NCBI GenBank assembly: GCA_947587605.1 | Contig: CANPYB010000003.1 | Span: 1-38,200, forward strand | DNA: 38,200 nt | Source of the DNA: Candidatus Gastranaerophilales bacterium | GTDB taxonomy: Bacteria; Cyanobacteriota; Vampirovibrionia; Gastranaerophilales; Gastranaerophilaceae | Direction of reading: 5' to 3' | In this document: positions 6,384 through 14,987 of the stretch, in pieces | Layout: every line of letters begins with the position of its first letter | Position numbering within the stretch: position 1 is the first letter of the stretch | The notes under the pieces: model-generated | Databases searched by the model: none | Seen by the model: the letters and a program-made list of their open reading frames with translations, nothing else | What the model was told of the DNA's origin: nothing | Made by a program: the position numbers and the translations under genes

Positions 6384-7649
6384 ATGAAATATAATTTAAT
6401 TGTTGCCGGCGGAGGTACATCAGGTATTGCTGCCGCGTATATTGCTTCTAAACTCGGAATAAAAACACTGCTTGTTGAAAAATCCGACGTGCTGGGCGGT
6501 GCTATTACGCAAGGGCTTGTCGTTCCAGTTATGAAAGTTAACTCTGAAAATATAAATACCGAATTTTACTCGGATTTACTGCTTTTCGCAGAAAAATATA
6601 ACGCTCAGCATACTTTTATAGATGATAACACAGGTTGGTTTAACCCGGAATTATTGAAAATAGTATTTGATGACATGCTCAAATCTGTTAAGTGCGATGT
6701 ATTATTCTCATCTGCTGTTAATGAATGTTCTTTATCTTTTACTGACAGTATATTTCAACTTAAGATTAATCATAAATTGTTATCGTTATATACCGAAGCG
6801 GATTATATTATCGACGCAACTTCAAACGGAGAAATTTTTAAAATTTTAAATTGTGAATTTCAAAACACAGAAGAAAATTCTCAAGCAGCTTCATTGAGAT
6901 TTATGCTCTCAGGTATAAACATGAAAGTATTTGCTGATTGGCTTTCGGAATATGATAAAAATAGAGATATTACACCTATAGAAGATATTGACGGTAGACA
7001 AGTGTATCTTTCAACAGCTTGCACCTGGGATAAAGAATGGGCATTGACCCCTATTTTTAAGGCTGCAGTTGCGGACGGTGTTCTTGATGAGTCAGATTGC
7101 GCTTATTTTCAAGTCTTTTCAGTCCCGTCAATGCCTAATACCCTTGCAATTAATGCTCCACGCATTATTCTTGACGATGATGAGTCAATTTTAGATCCTT
7201 TTGTGTATTCAAGAGCGCTTAAACAAGGCAGAGAAAGAATATACAGACTCGCTAATTTTATGAAAATTTATTTTAAAGGATTTGAAAATTCATATATTTC
7301 ACATATTTCAGACACTCTCGGAATTAGAGAATCATATAGAATCAAAGGCAAGTATACTTTTACCGAAGAAGATATTATTAATCCTAAAAAGTTTGATAAT
7401 GTTGCTTTTGCTTCCGACTATCCTATTGATATTCATTCTAATAACAAAGACCGCAGTATTTTAAAGCATGTTAAAAACACTTATTATGTACCTATTGAAT
7501 GCTTAATTTCCGAAAATATTGAAAATTTATATGGTGTAGGCAGGATTATAAGCGCAGATTTTCAAGCACAGGCTGCATTAAGAACTCAGATGAACTGCTT
7601 TTCAATGGGCGAGGCAGCAGCTAAGGATATTGCTTCTAAATGTCGTTAA
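6384..7649 (+). CDS. FAD-dependent oxidoreductase (FAD_oxidored type)
   Basis: 421 residues, ribosome binding site AAAGGGA before the ATG. The N-terminus is a Rossmann dinucleotide-binding fold (AGGGTSG, residues 8-14), followed by LLVEKSDVLGGAITQGLV, which matches the flavin-binding start of this family. DYIIDATSNGE (mid-protein) matches the usual ATG/DATG strand. The C-terminus (YGVGRIISADFQAQAALRTQMNCFSMGEAAA) is the typical second FAD-contact region. The substrate cannot be told. It follows the broken MnmD-like gene by 97 AT-only bases. In MnmC a methyltransferase of that type is fused to an FAD oxidase, but this protein belongs to a different FAD family. Its last 14 bases overlap the convergent gene on the other strand. 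Confidence 0.85.
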   Translation: MKYNLIVAGGGTSGIAAAYIASKLGIKTLLVEKSDVLGGAITQGLVVPVMKVNSENINTEFYSDLLLFAEKYNAQHTFIDDNTGWFNPELLKIVFDDMLKSVKCDVLFSSAVNECSLSFTDSIFQLKINHKLLSLYTEADYIIDATSNGEIFKILNCEFQNTEENSQAASLRFMLSGINMKVFADWLSEYDKNRDITPIEDIDGRQVYLSTACTWDKEWALTPIFKAAVADGVLDESDCAYFQVFSVPSMPNTLAINAPRIILDDDESILDPFVYSRALKQGRERIYRLANFMKIYFKGFENSYISHISDTLGIRESYRIKGKYTFTEEDIINPKKFDNVAFASDYPIDIHSNNKDRSILKHVKNTYYVPIECLISENIENLYGVGRIISADFQAQAALRTQMNCFSMGEAAAKDIASKCR

Positions 7650-9183
7650 GAACATAGTTTCTGTCTTTGAGTTTTTGAAAATCATCAGCAGTTATATTAT
7701 CAATATCAAAATCAATTCCGCCGTCTTGTCGATATTTTTCAAATGCCTCTGACTGTGTTTCTAAATATATTATTTCATTTTTGTCATAGTCTTTTTTATA
7801 TATTGACTTAATATAAATATTAGGCGAGAGCATAAAATCATTTGCGGTTTTATCAAGTATCGGAGTTTTGTTTTGATACGCATAATAAGCTGCCAAACGT
7901 TCATTCACATATCTTAATTTATATTTTTTGTAATTCGGTTCTGCATAAAATATTCTCTTATATTCTTCATTATTAAGATTTTTAAAAAAATCAGCATTGA
8001 ATATCAGTTTTTTTTCAATACATCCATACACAAGTAAAATAGGAGTTAATATTAAAATCAATGAAATTAATACTGTGTTTATTATTTTTTCATTTTTTAA
8101 ACTTGAAATAATCAATAGAATTATTGCTATAAATAAAACTTTCATTTGTGTGAGTGTATCAAAATGAATAATATATAAATATTTATGAACTTCATGACGC
8201 CCGGCAAAAAACAATAACAGATAAAATGTTATCCCGCTTATAAATAATGAAAATATAAATTTGAAATAATACTTTTTTGCTTTAAATTTGTACATACATA
8301 TTAAAAGTATTATTATTACTAAAATATAGTAAATTAAATCATGTAATACTATAACTTTAAGATTTTGCAAATATTCATTAACTAAAGCACAGAACTGTTC
8401 CAAGTTATTTATTCCTTGTAAAAATGCTCCCTTTGCTTTTTCTTGATATGCTGTTTGAGGATTAACAAAATAAAGAATATTTCCTATTAACATACACAGA
8501 AAAGTTGAATAATATTGTTTTATTTTTTTATTTGTTTTTTCCAAGAAAATAAATAATATAAATGTTAGCGTCGATATAATTAATGTAAATTCAGTTGAAA
8601 ATCCAAGAATAAAAGCGAAAAAATTAATTTTAAATTTTTTTCTAACATTTGGCTTGTCTTCATTTCCATATTCACAAATAAAGTTTTTCCAAAATATAAA
8701 AAATATTATAAACGGAAATGTAAATCCGTAGAATGAGCAATACATAATACTTTCGTATGTATTTACAAAGTGTATGTAATATGCCTCATACAAAAATAAT
8801 GCAAGTACGGGAAATATAATATTTATTTTTCTAAACCAAAAAGCACAATAAGCAAGGTAAAAAATGAACACAGCCGTAAATACACCTTTAATTACAGCAC
8901 CACCTGTGCTTATCCAAACAACAGGGTGTATGTCTAAAAGTTTTGGTATAATATATCCCGTCAATTTTACTAAAAAATTAGATAAATATCTGCCGTGGTC
9001 GACTGATATAATAAAGTTATTTATAAAAGTACTAAATTTATCGTTACAGTTTGTATTATTTATAAAAATCCAGTAAGAATCATCCCAATTTACAGTAAAA
9101 AAATGGGAAGAAATATATGTAAAAAAAACAATAATAATAAATACTAAAGAACTTAATAAGATATTTATTGTATTTTTGCACAT
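7636..9183 (-). CDS. Polytopic membrane protein, possibly GT-C-like, unknown function
   Basis: 515 residues. After an N-terminal span (about 7-25) comes NWDDSYW with adjacent acids D34-D35 in the first external loop, a position where GT-C glycosyltransferases carry their catalytic acids. Roughly ten more hydrophobic spans follow to about residue 390. The last 120 residues are soluble and rich in Lys, Asp and Tyr. I know no exact family. A lipid-linked sugar transferase or surface-polysaccharide protein is a guess from topology and the DD motif. It starts 2 bases after the stop of the SLOG gene, so the two are co-transcribed and probably translationally coupled. No Shine-Dalgarno is seen. Confidence 0.7.
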   Translation of the reverse strand: MCKNTINILLSSLVFIIIVFFTYISSHFFTVNWDDSYWIFINNTNCNDKFSTFINNFIISVDHGRYLSNFLVKLTGYIIPKLLDIHPVVWISTGGAVIKGVFTAVFIFYLAYCAFWFRKINIIFPVLALFLYEAYYIHFVNTYESIMYCSFYGFTFPFIIFFIFWKNFICEYGNEDKPNVRKKFKINFFAFILGFSTEFTLIISTLTFILFIFLEKTNKKIKQYYSTFLCMLIGNILYFVNPQTAYQEKAKGAFLQGINNLEQFCALVNEYLQNLKVIVLHDLIYYILVIIILLICMYKFKAKKYYFKFIFSLFISGITFYLLLFFAGRHEVHKYLYIIHFDTLTQMKVLFIAIILLIISSLKNEKIINTVLISLILILTPILLVYGCIEKKLIFNADFFKNLNNEEYKRIFYAEPNYKKYKLRYVNERLAAYYAYQNKTPILDKTANDFMLSPNIYIKSIYKKDYDKNEIIYLETQSEAFEKYRQDGGIDFDIDNITADDFQKLKDRNYVLNDI

Positions 9184-9185
9184 AC

Positions 9186-9746
9186 TTAATCAAGATAAAA
9201 AGCAGTTACAACTTTATGAGAGTCTTCAGCATGCTGGATAGCTTTATGCAGAGTATTTGATGTATGTGATAAGAAGCAAATTAACTGCTGGCATTCATCA
9301 ATAATTTCTCTGTTGCATATTCTGCTTGCGTCAGCTAAGGTCATCATAGAGCGATCGGGATGTTCTAATATATTAGGAACACCGATTAGTTGGTCTTGTA
9401 CATCAGAAGGCTGCTGTCCGATTGTTTGAGGTAAAATAACCCTTAATTTATCCGGATTAGCTTTCATTGCACCTCTTATTGTTGCAGCATTTGTTCCTGA
9501 CGAACCTCCGCTTGTTATTACCGTATTTCCTTGTATTACAAGTGCATAGGATAATATTTCAATGATTTGCTGATGTGTTATAGGTAAATTTCTGCTTCCG
9601 ATTATTGCAACTTTCTTTGCTGATTGCTGTATTGTTGCAAGTTCCATTGCCAATGCGTCTAATGTATTGGAATCAGAATTTTCTACTTTATCCATATCAT
9701 CAAGCGGTACCATAATTTGTTGTTCGTTTTTATTTTCTTCTGACAT
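9186..9746 (-). CDS. SLOG/DprA-like Rossmann-fold protein of cyanobacterial type
   Basis: 186 residues with ribosome binding site AAGGA 6 bases before the ATG. A low-complexity acidic start (1-43) precedes one SLOG-type domain: VAIIGSRNLPITHQ (46-59), a glycine-rich nucleotide or ligand loop, ITSGGSSGTNAATIRGAM (77-94), LRVILPQTI, and then CNREIIDECQQLICF and a short C-terminal strand. The pattern matches a roughly 180-residue family that I know from Cyanobacteria, often labelled DNA recombination-mediator protein A. It lacks the other domains of true DprA, so a role in natural transformation does not follow. Binding of a nucleotide-type ligand is the more careful inference. It is the first gene of a two-gene unit with the membrane protein downstream. 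Confidence 0.8.
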   Translation of the reverse strand: MSEENKNEQQIMVPLDDMDKVENSDSNTLDALAMELATIQQSAKKVAIIGSRNLPITHQQIIEILSYALVIQGNTVITSGGSSGTNAATIRGAMKANPDKLRVILPQTIGQQPSDVQDQLIGVPNILEHPDRSMMTLADASRICNREIIDECQQLICFLSHTSNTLHKAIQHAEDSHKVVTAFYLD

Positions 9747-9823
9747 ATATTTCCTTATTTATTTATAATATTTTCAATTTATAATATAATAATAATAACA
9801 CATTTTTGAAAAAATAAAAGTAC

Positions 9824-12283
9824 ATGTTAAATATTTTAGAGGGATTAAACAGGGAGCAGAAAGAAGCAGTATTGTGCGAAAACGGCACAATTCTTGTGCT
9901 TGCGGGAGCAGGCTGCGGGAAAACAAAGGTCTTAACAACAAGAATTGCTCATCTTATTAACAGCGGAGTTTCGCCTTATGAAATTCTTGCGGTTACGTTT
10001 ACTAATAAAGCTGCTAAAGAAATGGTGGAAAGACTTTCCCGCATGGTCGGCGAAGATAAAGCAAAAAAAATGTGGATTGGTACTTTTCACTCTATTTCAG
10101 GCAGGATTTTAAGAACCGATATTTCGGAATATATTGATGAAAACGGTAAATCTTATGATAATAAATTTGTTATTTATGATGATACGGATTCTAATTCTAT
10201 CTTAAAAACAGCTATTAAAAATTGCTCTTTAGATGAGAAAATATATCAGCCTAAGTTACTAAAGACTATTATTTCCAACGCTAAAAACAAAATGCTTGAC
10301 GCATATACATACGCTACTCGTGCAAGAGATTACAGAACAGAGCAGTATGCACGCATATTTATGGAATATCAAAAAATTCTTTTGTCAAATAATGCGCTCG
10401 ATTTTGATGATATGCTTGTTTTGGCGGTTAAATTGCTTGAAAAATCTGACAGCGTAAGGGAAAAATATTTTAAAAGGTTTAAGCATATTCTTGTTGATGA
10501 GTTCCAAGATACAAATCTTTGTCAATATAAACTTATTAATTCAATTTATACAAATAATCTTAGTGAAGATGATATTCCAAAAGAAAAAAGCCTATGTGTA
10601 GTTGGTGATGTTGACCAATCAATATACAGCTGGCGAGGAGCAGATTACAGAATTATTTTAAATCTGCAGCAGACATTTAAAAAGACTCATTTAATAAAAC
10701 TTGAGCAAAATTACCGTTCTGCCGAAACTATTTTAGAGGCTGCAAATTCAGTTATATGCAACAACAAGCAGAGAATAAGCAAAAATTTATATTCTAATCT
10801 TGGTAAAGGTCACAAATTGAACCTGTATAAGGCAAATGATGAAGCAGATGAAGCACTTAACCTTGTACGAGAAGTAAAAAGATTATCATTGACAGAATCA
10901 CTTGCGGATATGGCGGTTTTATACCGGACAAACTCGCAATCACGTGCAATTGAAGAAGCCTGCATGGCTAATTCAGTTCCTTATAAAGTAGTAGGCGGAC
11001 TTAAATTCTACGACAGAAAAGAAATAAAGGATATTGTTGCTTATTTAAAACTTATTTATAATCCCTCGGATTCTATGAGTCTCCGCCGAATTATTAATGT
11101 TCCAAAGCGTTCCATAGGAACGGCGACGGTTGATAAACTTTTACAAATTGCTGATGAAAATAATATAAAATTTATTGATGTTTTAAAATCCGTCGATGAA
11201 TTTGACGATTTTTCTTCTGCAGTTAAGGCAAAACTGACGGCATTTTATAATTTAATATCTGATTTTCAGTCTGCATTTTACAAAATGGATTTACCTGAAT
11301 TTATAGGTTACGTACTTGATAAATCGGGTTACATTCAAGATATCAAAGAAAACGAAGACGAAATTACGGCAGAGAGCAGAATTGATAACTTGCAGGAATT
11401 TTTAAGCGTTGCAAAAGAGTTTACACCGCAGGACGAGAGCGATATTTTAGGCGAGTTTTTATCGCAAGTTTCTTTGGTCAGCGATATTGATACTTATGTC
11501 GATGATACTCAAGCATTAACATTAATGACTCTGCACAGCGCAAAAGGGCTTGAGTTTGATACTGTATTTCTATCGGGGCTTGAAGAAGGAATATTCCCAC
11601 ACACAAGAGCTCTTGACTCTTTAACAGAAATGGAAGAAGAACGAAGATTAATGTATGTCGGTATTACAAGAGCTAAAAAAAATCTTTATTTAAGCTACGC
11701 AAACAGGCGCAAAATGTGGGGGCAGGATAAATATTTTCCCCCGAGCAGATTTATTGCCGAAATTCCGCCCGAATTATTAGAGTACAGCGAATCTGAATAT
11801 CAATCATATTCTCAATCCTCTTATACCTTTAAAAAAGCTGTTGACACAATTAAATCAAACAAATATCTTGAAGAAAATCCCGACGGCAGCATTAAATCCG
11901 TTACTTCTTTCGGAAAAAATTTCGTTGCCCCGAATAAAAAACAAATAACTCATAATACTTCCTTTGTTATCAGAAATAAAAAAAATGATGAAAAGCGGGA
12001 ACAGCGCAGACAGCAGGAAGAAAACAGCATAAAAAACCTGCTTGAAAATAATCCTATAAAAAAGAAACTCATGGAAAAACAAAAGAATGAGCAAATTGAA
12101 AATTCATTAAAACAGAATACATCAACTTTTAAAGCAGGTGACAGGGTTTTTCACTCAAAGTTCGGTGTCGGTAAAGTTATTGAGATTAAAACCGTAGGCT
12201 CATCAGATATGATTATTGCAGATTTCGGCAATCAAGGAAAAAAGGCGCTTGACGCGGCTTTTGCTCAATTAAAAAAGTTTTAG
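9824..12283 (+). CDS. pcrA: ATP-dependent DNA helicase PcrA/UvrD
   Basis: 819 residues, superfamily 1A helicase. Motifs in order: Q-motif LNREQKEAV (8-16), Walker A AGAGCGKT (27-34), VTFTNKAAKEM (Ia), DEFQDTN (II), GDVDQSIYSWRGAD (III), EQNYRS (IV), VYAT-equivalent LMTLHSAKGLEFD (V) and YVGITRAKKNLYLSYA (VI). After a charged, Lys/Gln-rich linker (about 700-765) a C-terminal Tudor-like module (AGDRVFHSKFGVGKVIEI) is present, as in PcrA and UvrD proteins that contact RNA polymerase. Role: 3'-5' unwinding in repair and removal of protein roadblocks. It ends with TAG. An aldolase gene starts 11 bases later. The 77-base gap upstream, shared with the divergent SLOG gene, has several TATAAT-like hexamers. 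Confidence 0.95.
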   Translation: MLNILEGLNREQKEAVLCENGTILVLAGAGCGKTKVLTTRIAHLINSGVSPYEILAVTFTNKAAKEMVERLSRMVGEDKAKKMWIGTFHSISGRILRTDISEYIDENGKSYDNKFVIYDDTDSNSILKTAIKNCSLDEKIYQPKLLKTIISNAKNKMLDAYTYATRARDYRTEQYARIFMEYQKILLSNNALDFDDMLVLAVKLLEKSDSVREKYFKRFKHILVDEFQDTNLCQYKLINSIYTNNLSEDDIPKEKSLCVVGDVDQSIYSWRGADYRIILNLQQTFKKTHLIKLEQNYRSAETILEAANSVICNNKQRISKNLYSNLGKGHKLNLYKANDEADEALNLVREVKRLSLTESLADMAVLYRTNSQSRAIEEACMANSVPYKVVGGLKFYDRKEIKDIVAYLKLIYNPSDSMSLRRIINVPKRSIGTATVDKLLQIADENNIKFIDVLKSVDEFDDFSSAVKAKLTAFYNLISDFQSAFYKMDLPEFIGYVLDKSGYIQDIKENEDEITAESRIDNLQEFLSVAKEFTPQDESDILGEFLSQVSLVSDIDTYVDDTQALTLMTLHSAKGLEFDTVFLSGLEEGIFPHTRALDSLTEMEEERRLMYVGITRAKKNLYLSYANRRKMWGQDKYFPPSRFIAEIPPELLEYSESEYQSYSQSSYTFKKAVDTIKSNKYLEENPDGSIKSVTSFGKNFVAPNKKQITHNTSFVIRNKKNDEKREQRRQQEENSIKNLLENNPIKKKLMEKQKNEQIENSLKQNTSTFKAGDRVFHSKFGVGKVIEIKTVGSSDMIIADFGNQGKKALDAAFAQLKKF

Positions 12284-12293
12284 GTATTGTACT

Positions 12294-13292
12294 ATGATTA
12301 AAGTATTGGATTGCACATTAAGAGACGGCGGTTATGTTAATAACTGGGATTTTGGCAATAACAACATTATTAAAATAATTTCATTACTTACTCAGGCTAA
12401 AGTTAATTTTATAGAATGCGGATTTTTAAAAAAAATTAATTATAATCCTAATGTTTCGCTTTTTTCCAATATTAATCAGCTTAACAGTATTATAAATAAT
12501 CAAAATTCCGAAACAAAGTACACATTAATGATTAATTACGGAGAATATCCGATTGATAACATTACAAACAATGTAAATAAAAAAATAATGCTTAGAGTTT
12601 CTTTTAAAAAAAAGCATTTGAATGAGGCGCTTATTTACGCAAAATCGCTTTCGGATAAAGGATATGAAATATTCTTAAATCCTATGAATACTGATTTATA
12701 TTCCGTTAATGATTTAAAGTTTTTAGTTAAAAAGACTGATAAAATAAACCCATTTGCACTTACTATTGTTGATACAATAGGCTGTATGGGTGAAAAGGAT
12801 GCTGTAAATATTTATAAGATTATTAACGCAGAATTAAATCCAAATATAAAAATATGTTTTCACTCACATAACAATCTGCAGTTGTCTTTTCCAAACGCAC
12901 TTGCTTTAATTAATTTATCTAATGAAAGAGATTTGATTGTTGATTCAACTCTTTTTGCAATGGGCAGAGGTGCAGGCAATGTTAGAACCGAACAAATTAT
13001 TAAATATTTAAACGATAATTATAATTCTGATTTTGATTATATTCCCGTTGTTAAACTTATTGACGATGTAATATATCCTATTTTCATAAAATCCCCCTGG
13101 GGATGTTCAACGCCGTATTACTTGGCTGCACTTCATCACTGCCACCCTAACTACGCTAAATTCATCTCGGATAAAGGCAATATTAGTACGGAAACTATTA
13201 TTAAAATATTTAATTCAATTCCTGCAGAAAACAAGTATGAATTTAATATTGATATTATTGCTGATTTATGCGGTAAATTTTGTTTATATTAA
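12294..13292 (+). CDS. HMGL-type aldolase (4-hydroxy-2-oxovalerate aldolase-like)
   Basis: 332 residues. The start LDCTLRDGGYVNNWDF (5-20) is the signature of DRE-TIM metal-dependent aldolases and lyases, with R10 and D11 at the substrate and metal site. FHSHNN (189-194) supplies the two metal-binding His. The C-terminal part (SPWGCSTPYYLAALHHCHP and so on) resembles stand-alone aldolase proteins found in surface-polysaccharide clusters rather than the DmpG partner of a dehydrogenase, and no acylating aldehyde dehydrogenase is encoded nearby. The product probably cleaves or forms a C-C bond with pyruvate or a related keto acid. The substrate is unknown. It lies 10 bases behind pcrA and is likely on the same message. 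Confidence 0.8.
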   Translation: MIKVLDCTLRDGGYVNNWDFGNNNIIKIISLLTQAKVNFIECGFLKKINYNPNVSLFSNINQLNSIINNQNSETKYTLMINYGEYPIDNITNNVNKKIMLRVSFKKKHLNEALIYAKSLSDKGYEIFLNPMNTDLYSVNDLKFLVKKTDKINPFALTIVDTIGCMGEKDAVNIYKIINAELNPNIKICFHSHNNLQLSFPNALALINLSNERDLIVDSTLFAMGRGAGNVRTEQIIKYLNDNYNSDFDYIPVVKLIDDVIYPIFIKSPWGCSTPYYLAALHHCHPNYAKFISDKGNISTETIIKIFNSIPAENKYEFNIDIIADLCGKFCLY

Positions 13293-13389
13293 GTTTTATT
13301 ACAAAATAAATACTTTGTATATAAAAATTATGCACATTTTCTCTTTGAATTGTTTTTATATATATAAGAACAGAAAAAAAGGGGAATAT

Positions 13390-13578
13390 ATGGCCAGAGT
13401 ATTAATTTCAATGCCGGAAGAGTTTTTAAGCAGAATTGATGAGGTTGCTGAGGGCGAAAACAGAACAAGAAGCGAACTTATCAGAGAAGCACTCAGAACT
13501 TACATCCACAAACAAAGAGTTAAAGAAAATGCACTTGCAATTAAAAATGCAAGCATTTTGGAATCATTGCTGGATTAG
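13390..13578 (+). CDS. Ribbon-helix-helix (CopG/MetJ-type) DNA-binding protein
   Basis: The product is 62 residues from the ATG at 13390, which has ribosome binding site AAAAGGGGA. The frame stays open further upstream, but those codons are AT-rich spacer without homology. RVLISMPEEFLSRID (3-17) is the DNA-contacting beta strand and first helix. RTRSELIREALRTYIHK (25-41) is the second helix with the usual SELIREALR signature. A helical tail ends ILESLLD. Such proteins are often antitoxins, but no toxin gene lies next to it: a terminator follows directly. It is thus an orphan, perhaps an autoregulated repressor. The 97-base spacer before it has no convincing promoter. Confidence 0.88.
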   Translation: MARVLISMPEEFLSRIDEVAEGENRTRSELIREALRTYIHKQRVKENALAIKNASILESLLD

Positions 13579-13612
13579 GTTGACTACAGACTTGGGAAAA
13601 GGGGAAAACTAT

Positions 13613-13638
13613 AAAAAGAAACCAATAGGTTTCTTTTT
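13613..13638. terminator. Bidirectional intrinsic terminator between convergent genes
   Basis: Perfect 11-bp stem (AAAAAGAAACC 13613-13623 and GGTTTCTTTTT 13628-13638) with loop AATA, and T runs in both directions. It closes the ribbon-helix-helix gene on + and the RNA methyltransferase gene on -, whose stop overlaps its right edge. Confidence 0.87.
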
Positions 13639-14987
13639 TAGTGTTTTTCAAACATAACAACAGTTTCGATATGAGGTGTGTTTGGGAACATATCGACAGG
13701 CTGAATGTGTACAGGAGAAAAGCCGTATTGTTCAAATATATTCATATCTCTTGCCAGCGTTGAAACATTACAGCTGACATAGATAATATATTTTGATGTA
13801 AGTTCGCAAATCGCCTGCGCAGAGTCCATACTGCAGCCTTTTCGAGGCGGGTCTGTCAGCGAAATATCAAAACAAACTCCCTTCTTTAGCATATCTTTAA
13901 ATGCAATTGCAGCGTCAGAATTAATTATTTCTATATTATTTATGTTATTTAATTTTAAATTATCAAAAGCGTCCTTTGACGCACTTTTGACTTCTTCAAC
14001 GGAAACGATTTTAGAAGCAATAGGGCTTAACCATACTCCAAAACTTGAAACTCCGGAATACGCGTCTAAAATAACCGCATTTTTAACACGATTTTCTATC
14101 AGCTCATATACTTTATTAAAAATCACCTCTGCACAGTAAGGATTTACTTGGAAGAAACTTCCTGCGCTTATTTTATATTTTCTTCCTCCGAGTTCTTCAA
14201 TAATATAATCATTTCCTGCTAATGTGATTGTTTTTTCGCCTGTTATAACATTTGTTCGTTTTGTATTAAAATTTGCACAGACTCCTTTTACTTGTTGATA
14301 CTTATTTATGACGTTTTCGGCAAGTATATACAGCGATTTTTCCGCATTAACGGCATTTATGACAAAAGTAACCAGAATATTATTTTGACTTGATGACTGT
14401 CTGATTATTATATGCCGTAACAGCCCCCTGTGGTGTTTTTCATCATAACCCGTTATATTTAACTTTTGAGCTTCTTCTTTTATAAATACGGTTATATCGT
14501 TAATTAAATTTGACTGCATAGGACAGTATTTAATATTTATAAGTTCGTGTGAGTTCTTTTTATAATAGCCCGTTAAAATTCTTTTTGATTGTTTAGTTTG
14601 AGCAACCGGAAGTTGAACTTTACATCTGTATTCTTTTATTTTAGGCGAGGGAATTGTCTGTTCTACATCATAATCTTTTCCCGTAATATTTTTAATCGTT
14701 TCTTTAACAATATTTTGTTTTTCCTTTAGCTGGCACATATAATCAATATGCTGCCAGCCGCAGCTTCCGCATACATTATGTAGTGCACATAAAGGTTTTA
14801 TTCTGTATTCTGACGGCTCAATTATTTCATTTATTTTTGCAACCGAATAGTTTTTGGTCATCTTAATTGTTTCAGCTTCAACAACATCACCCCTGCAGCC
14901 GTTTTCAATAAATACTGTATATTCGCCGTTCCTTGCAAGAGCGTTTCCGCCGTATACCATTTTTTCTATTTTATATTTATTTTTCAT
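13638..14987 (-). CDS. rlmD: RNA uracil-C5 methyltransferase of the RlmD/RumA (TrmA) family
   Basis: 449 residues. An N-terminal TRAM-like beta domain (1-55) is followed by an iron-sulfur cluster motif with C67, C73, C76 (ALHNVCGSCGWQH) and C155 (KYCPMQS). The SAM domain has SAGSFFQVNP (274-283), ILDAYSGVSSFG (306-317) and TDPPRKGC (378-385). The catalytic nucleophile is C406 in YVSCNVSTLARD, and E441 in HIETVVMF is the expected base. The family makes m5U in 23S rRNA (U1939 and/or U747) or tRNA. The exact site cannot be decided from sequence, so the symbol marks the family. It overlaps the end of the TPR/GT9 gene by 11 bases, suggesting translational coupling. Confidence 0.9.
   Translation of the reverse strand: MKNKYKIEKMVYGGNALARNGEYTVFIENGCRGDVVEAETIKMTKNYSVAKINEIIEPSEYRIKPLCALHNVCGSCGWQHIDYMCQLKEKQNIVKETIKNITGKDYDVEQTIPSPKIKEYRCKVQLPVAQTKQSKRILTGYYKKNSHELINIKYCPMQSNLINDITVFIKEEAQKLNITGYDEKHHRGLLRHIIIRQSSSQNNILVTFVINAVNAEKSLYILAENVINKYQQVKGVCANFNTKRTNVITGEKTITLAGNDYIIEELGGRKYKISAGSFFQVNPYCAEVIFNKVYELIENRVKNAVILDAYSGVSSFGVWLSPIASKIVSVEEVKSASKDAFDNLKLNNINNIEIINSDAAIAFKDMLKKGVCFDISLTDPPRKGCSMDSAQAICELTSKYIIYVSCNVSTLARDMNIFEQYGFSPVHIQPVDMFPNTPHIETVVMFEKH

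Noticed and set aside
9186-9746. True DprA for natural transformation
   Set aside because: Only the SLOG core is present, without the other DprA domains, and no competence genes are nearby.
11855-12094. 79-residue minus-strand frame in the pcrA linker
   Set aside because: Shadow of the charged linker region of PcrA; Phe/Ile-rich composition is the complement of Lys/Asn-rich coding.
13237-13389. N-terminal extension of the ribbon-helix-helix protein
   Set aside because: The extra codons overlap the aldolase end and AT-rich spacer. The ATG at 13390 has a strong ribosome binding site and begins the conserved domain.
13436-13657. 73-residue + frame overlapping the ribbon-helix-helix gene
   Set aside because: Out-of-frame reading that runs through the terminator.
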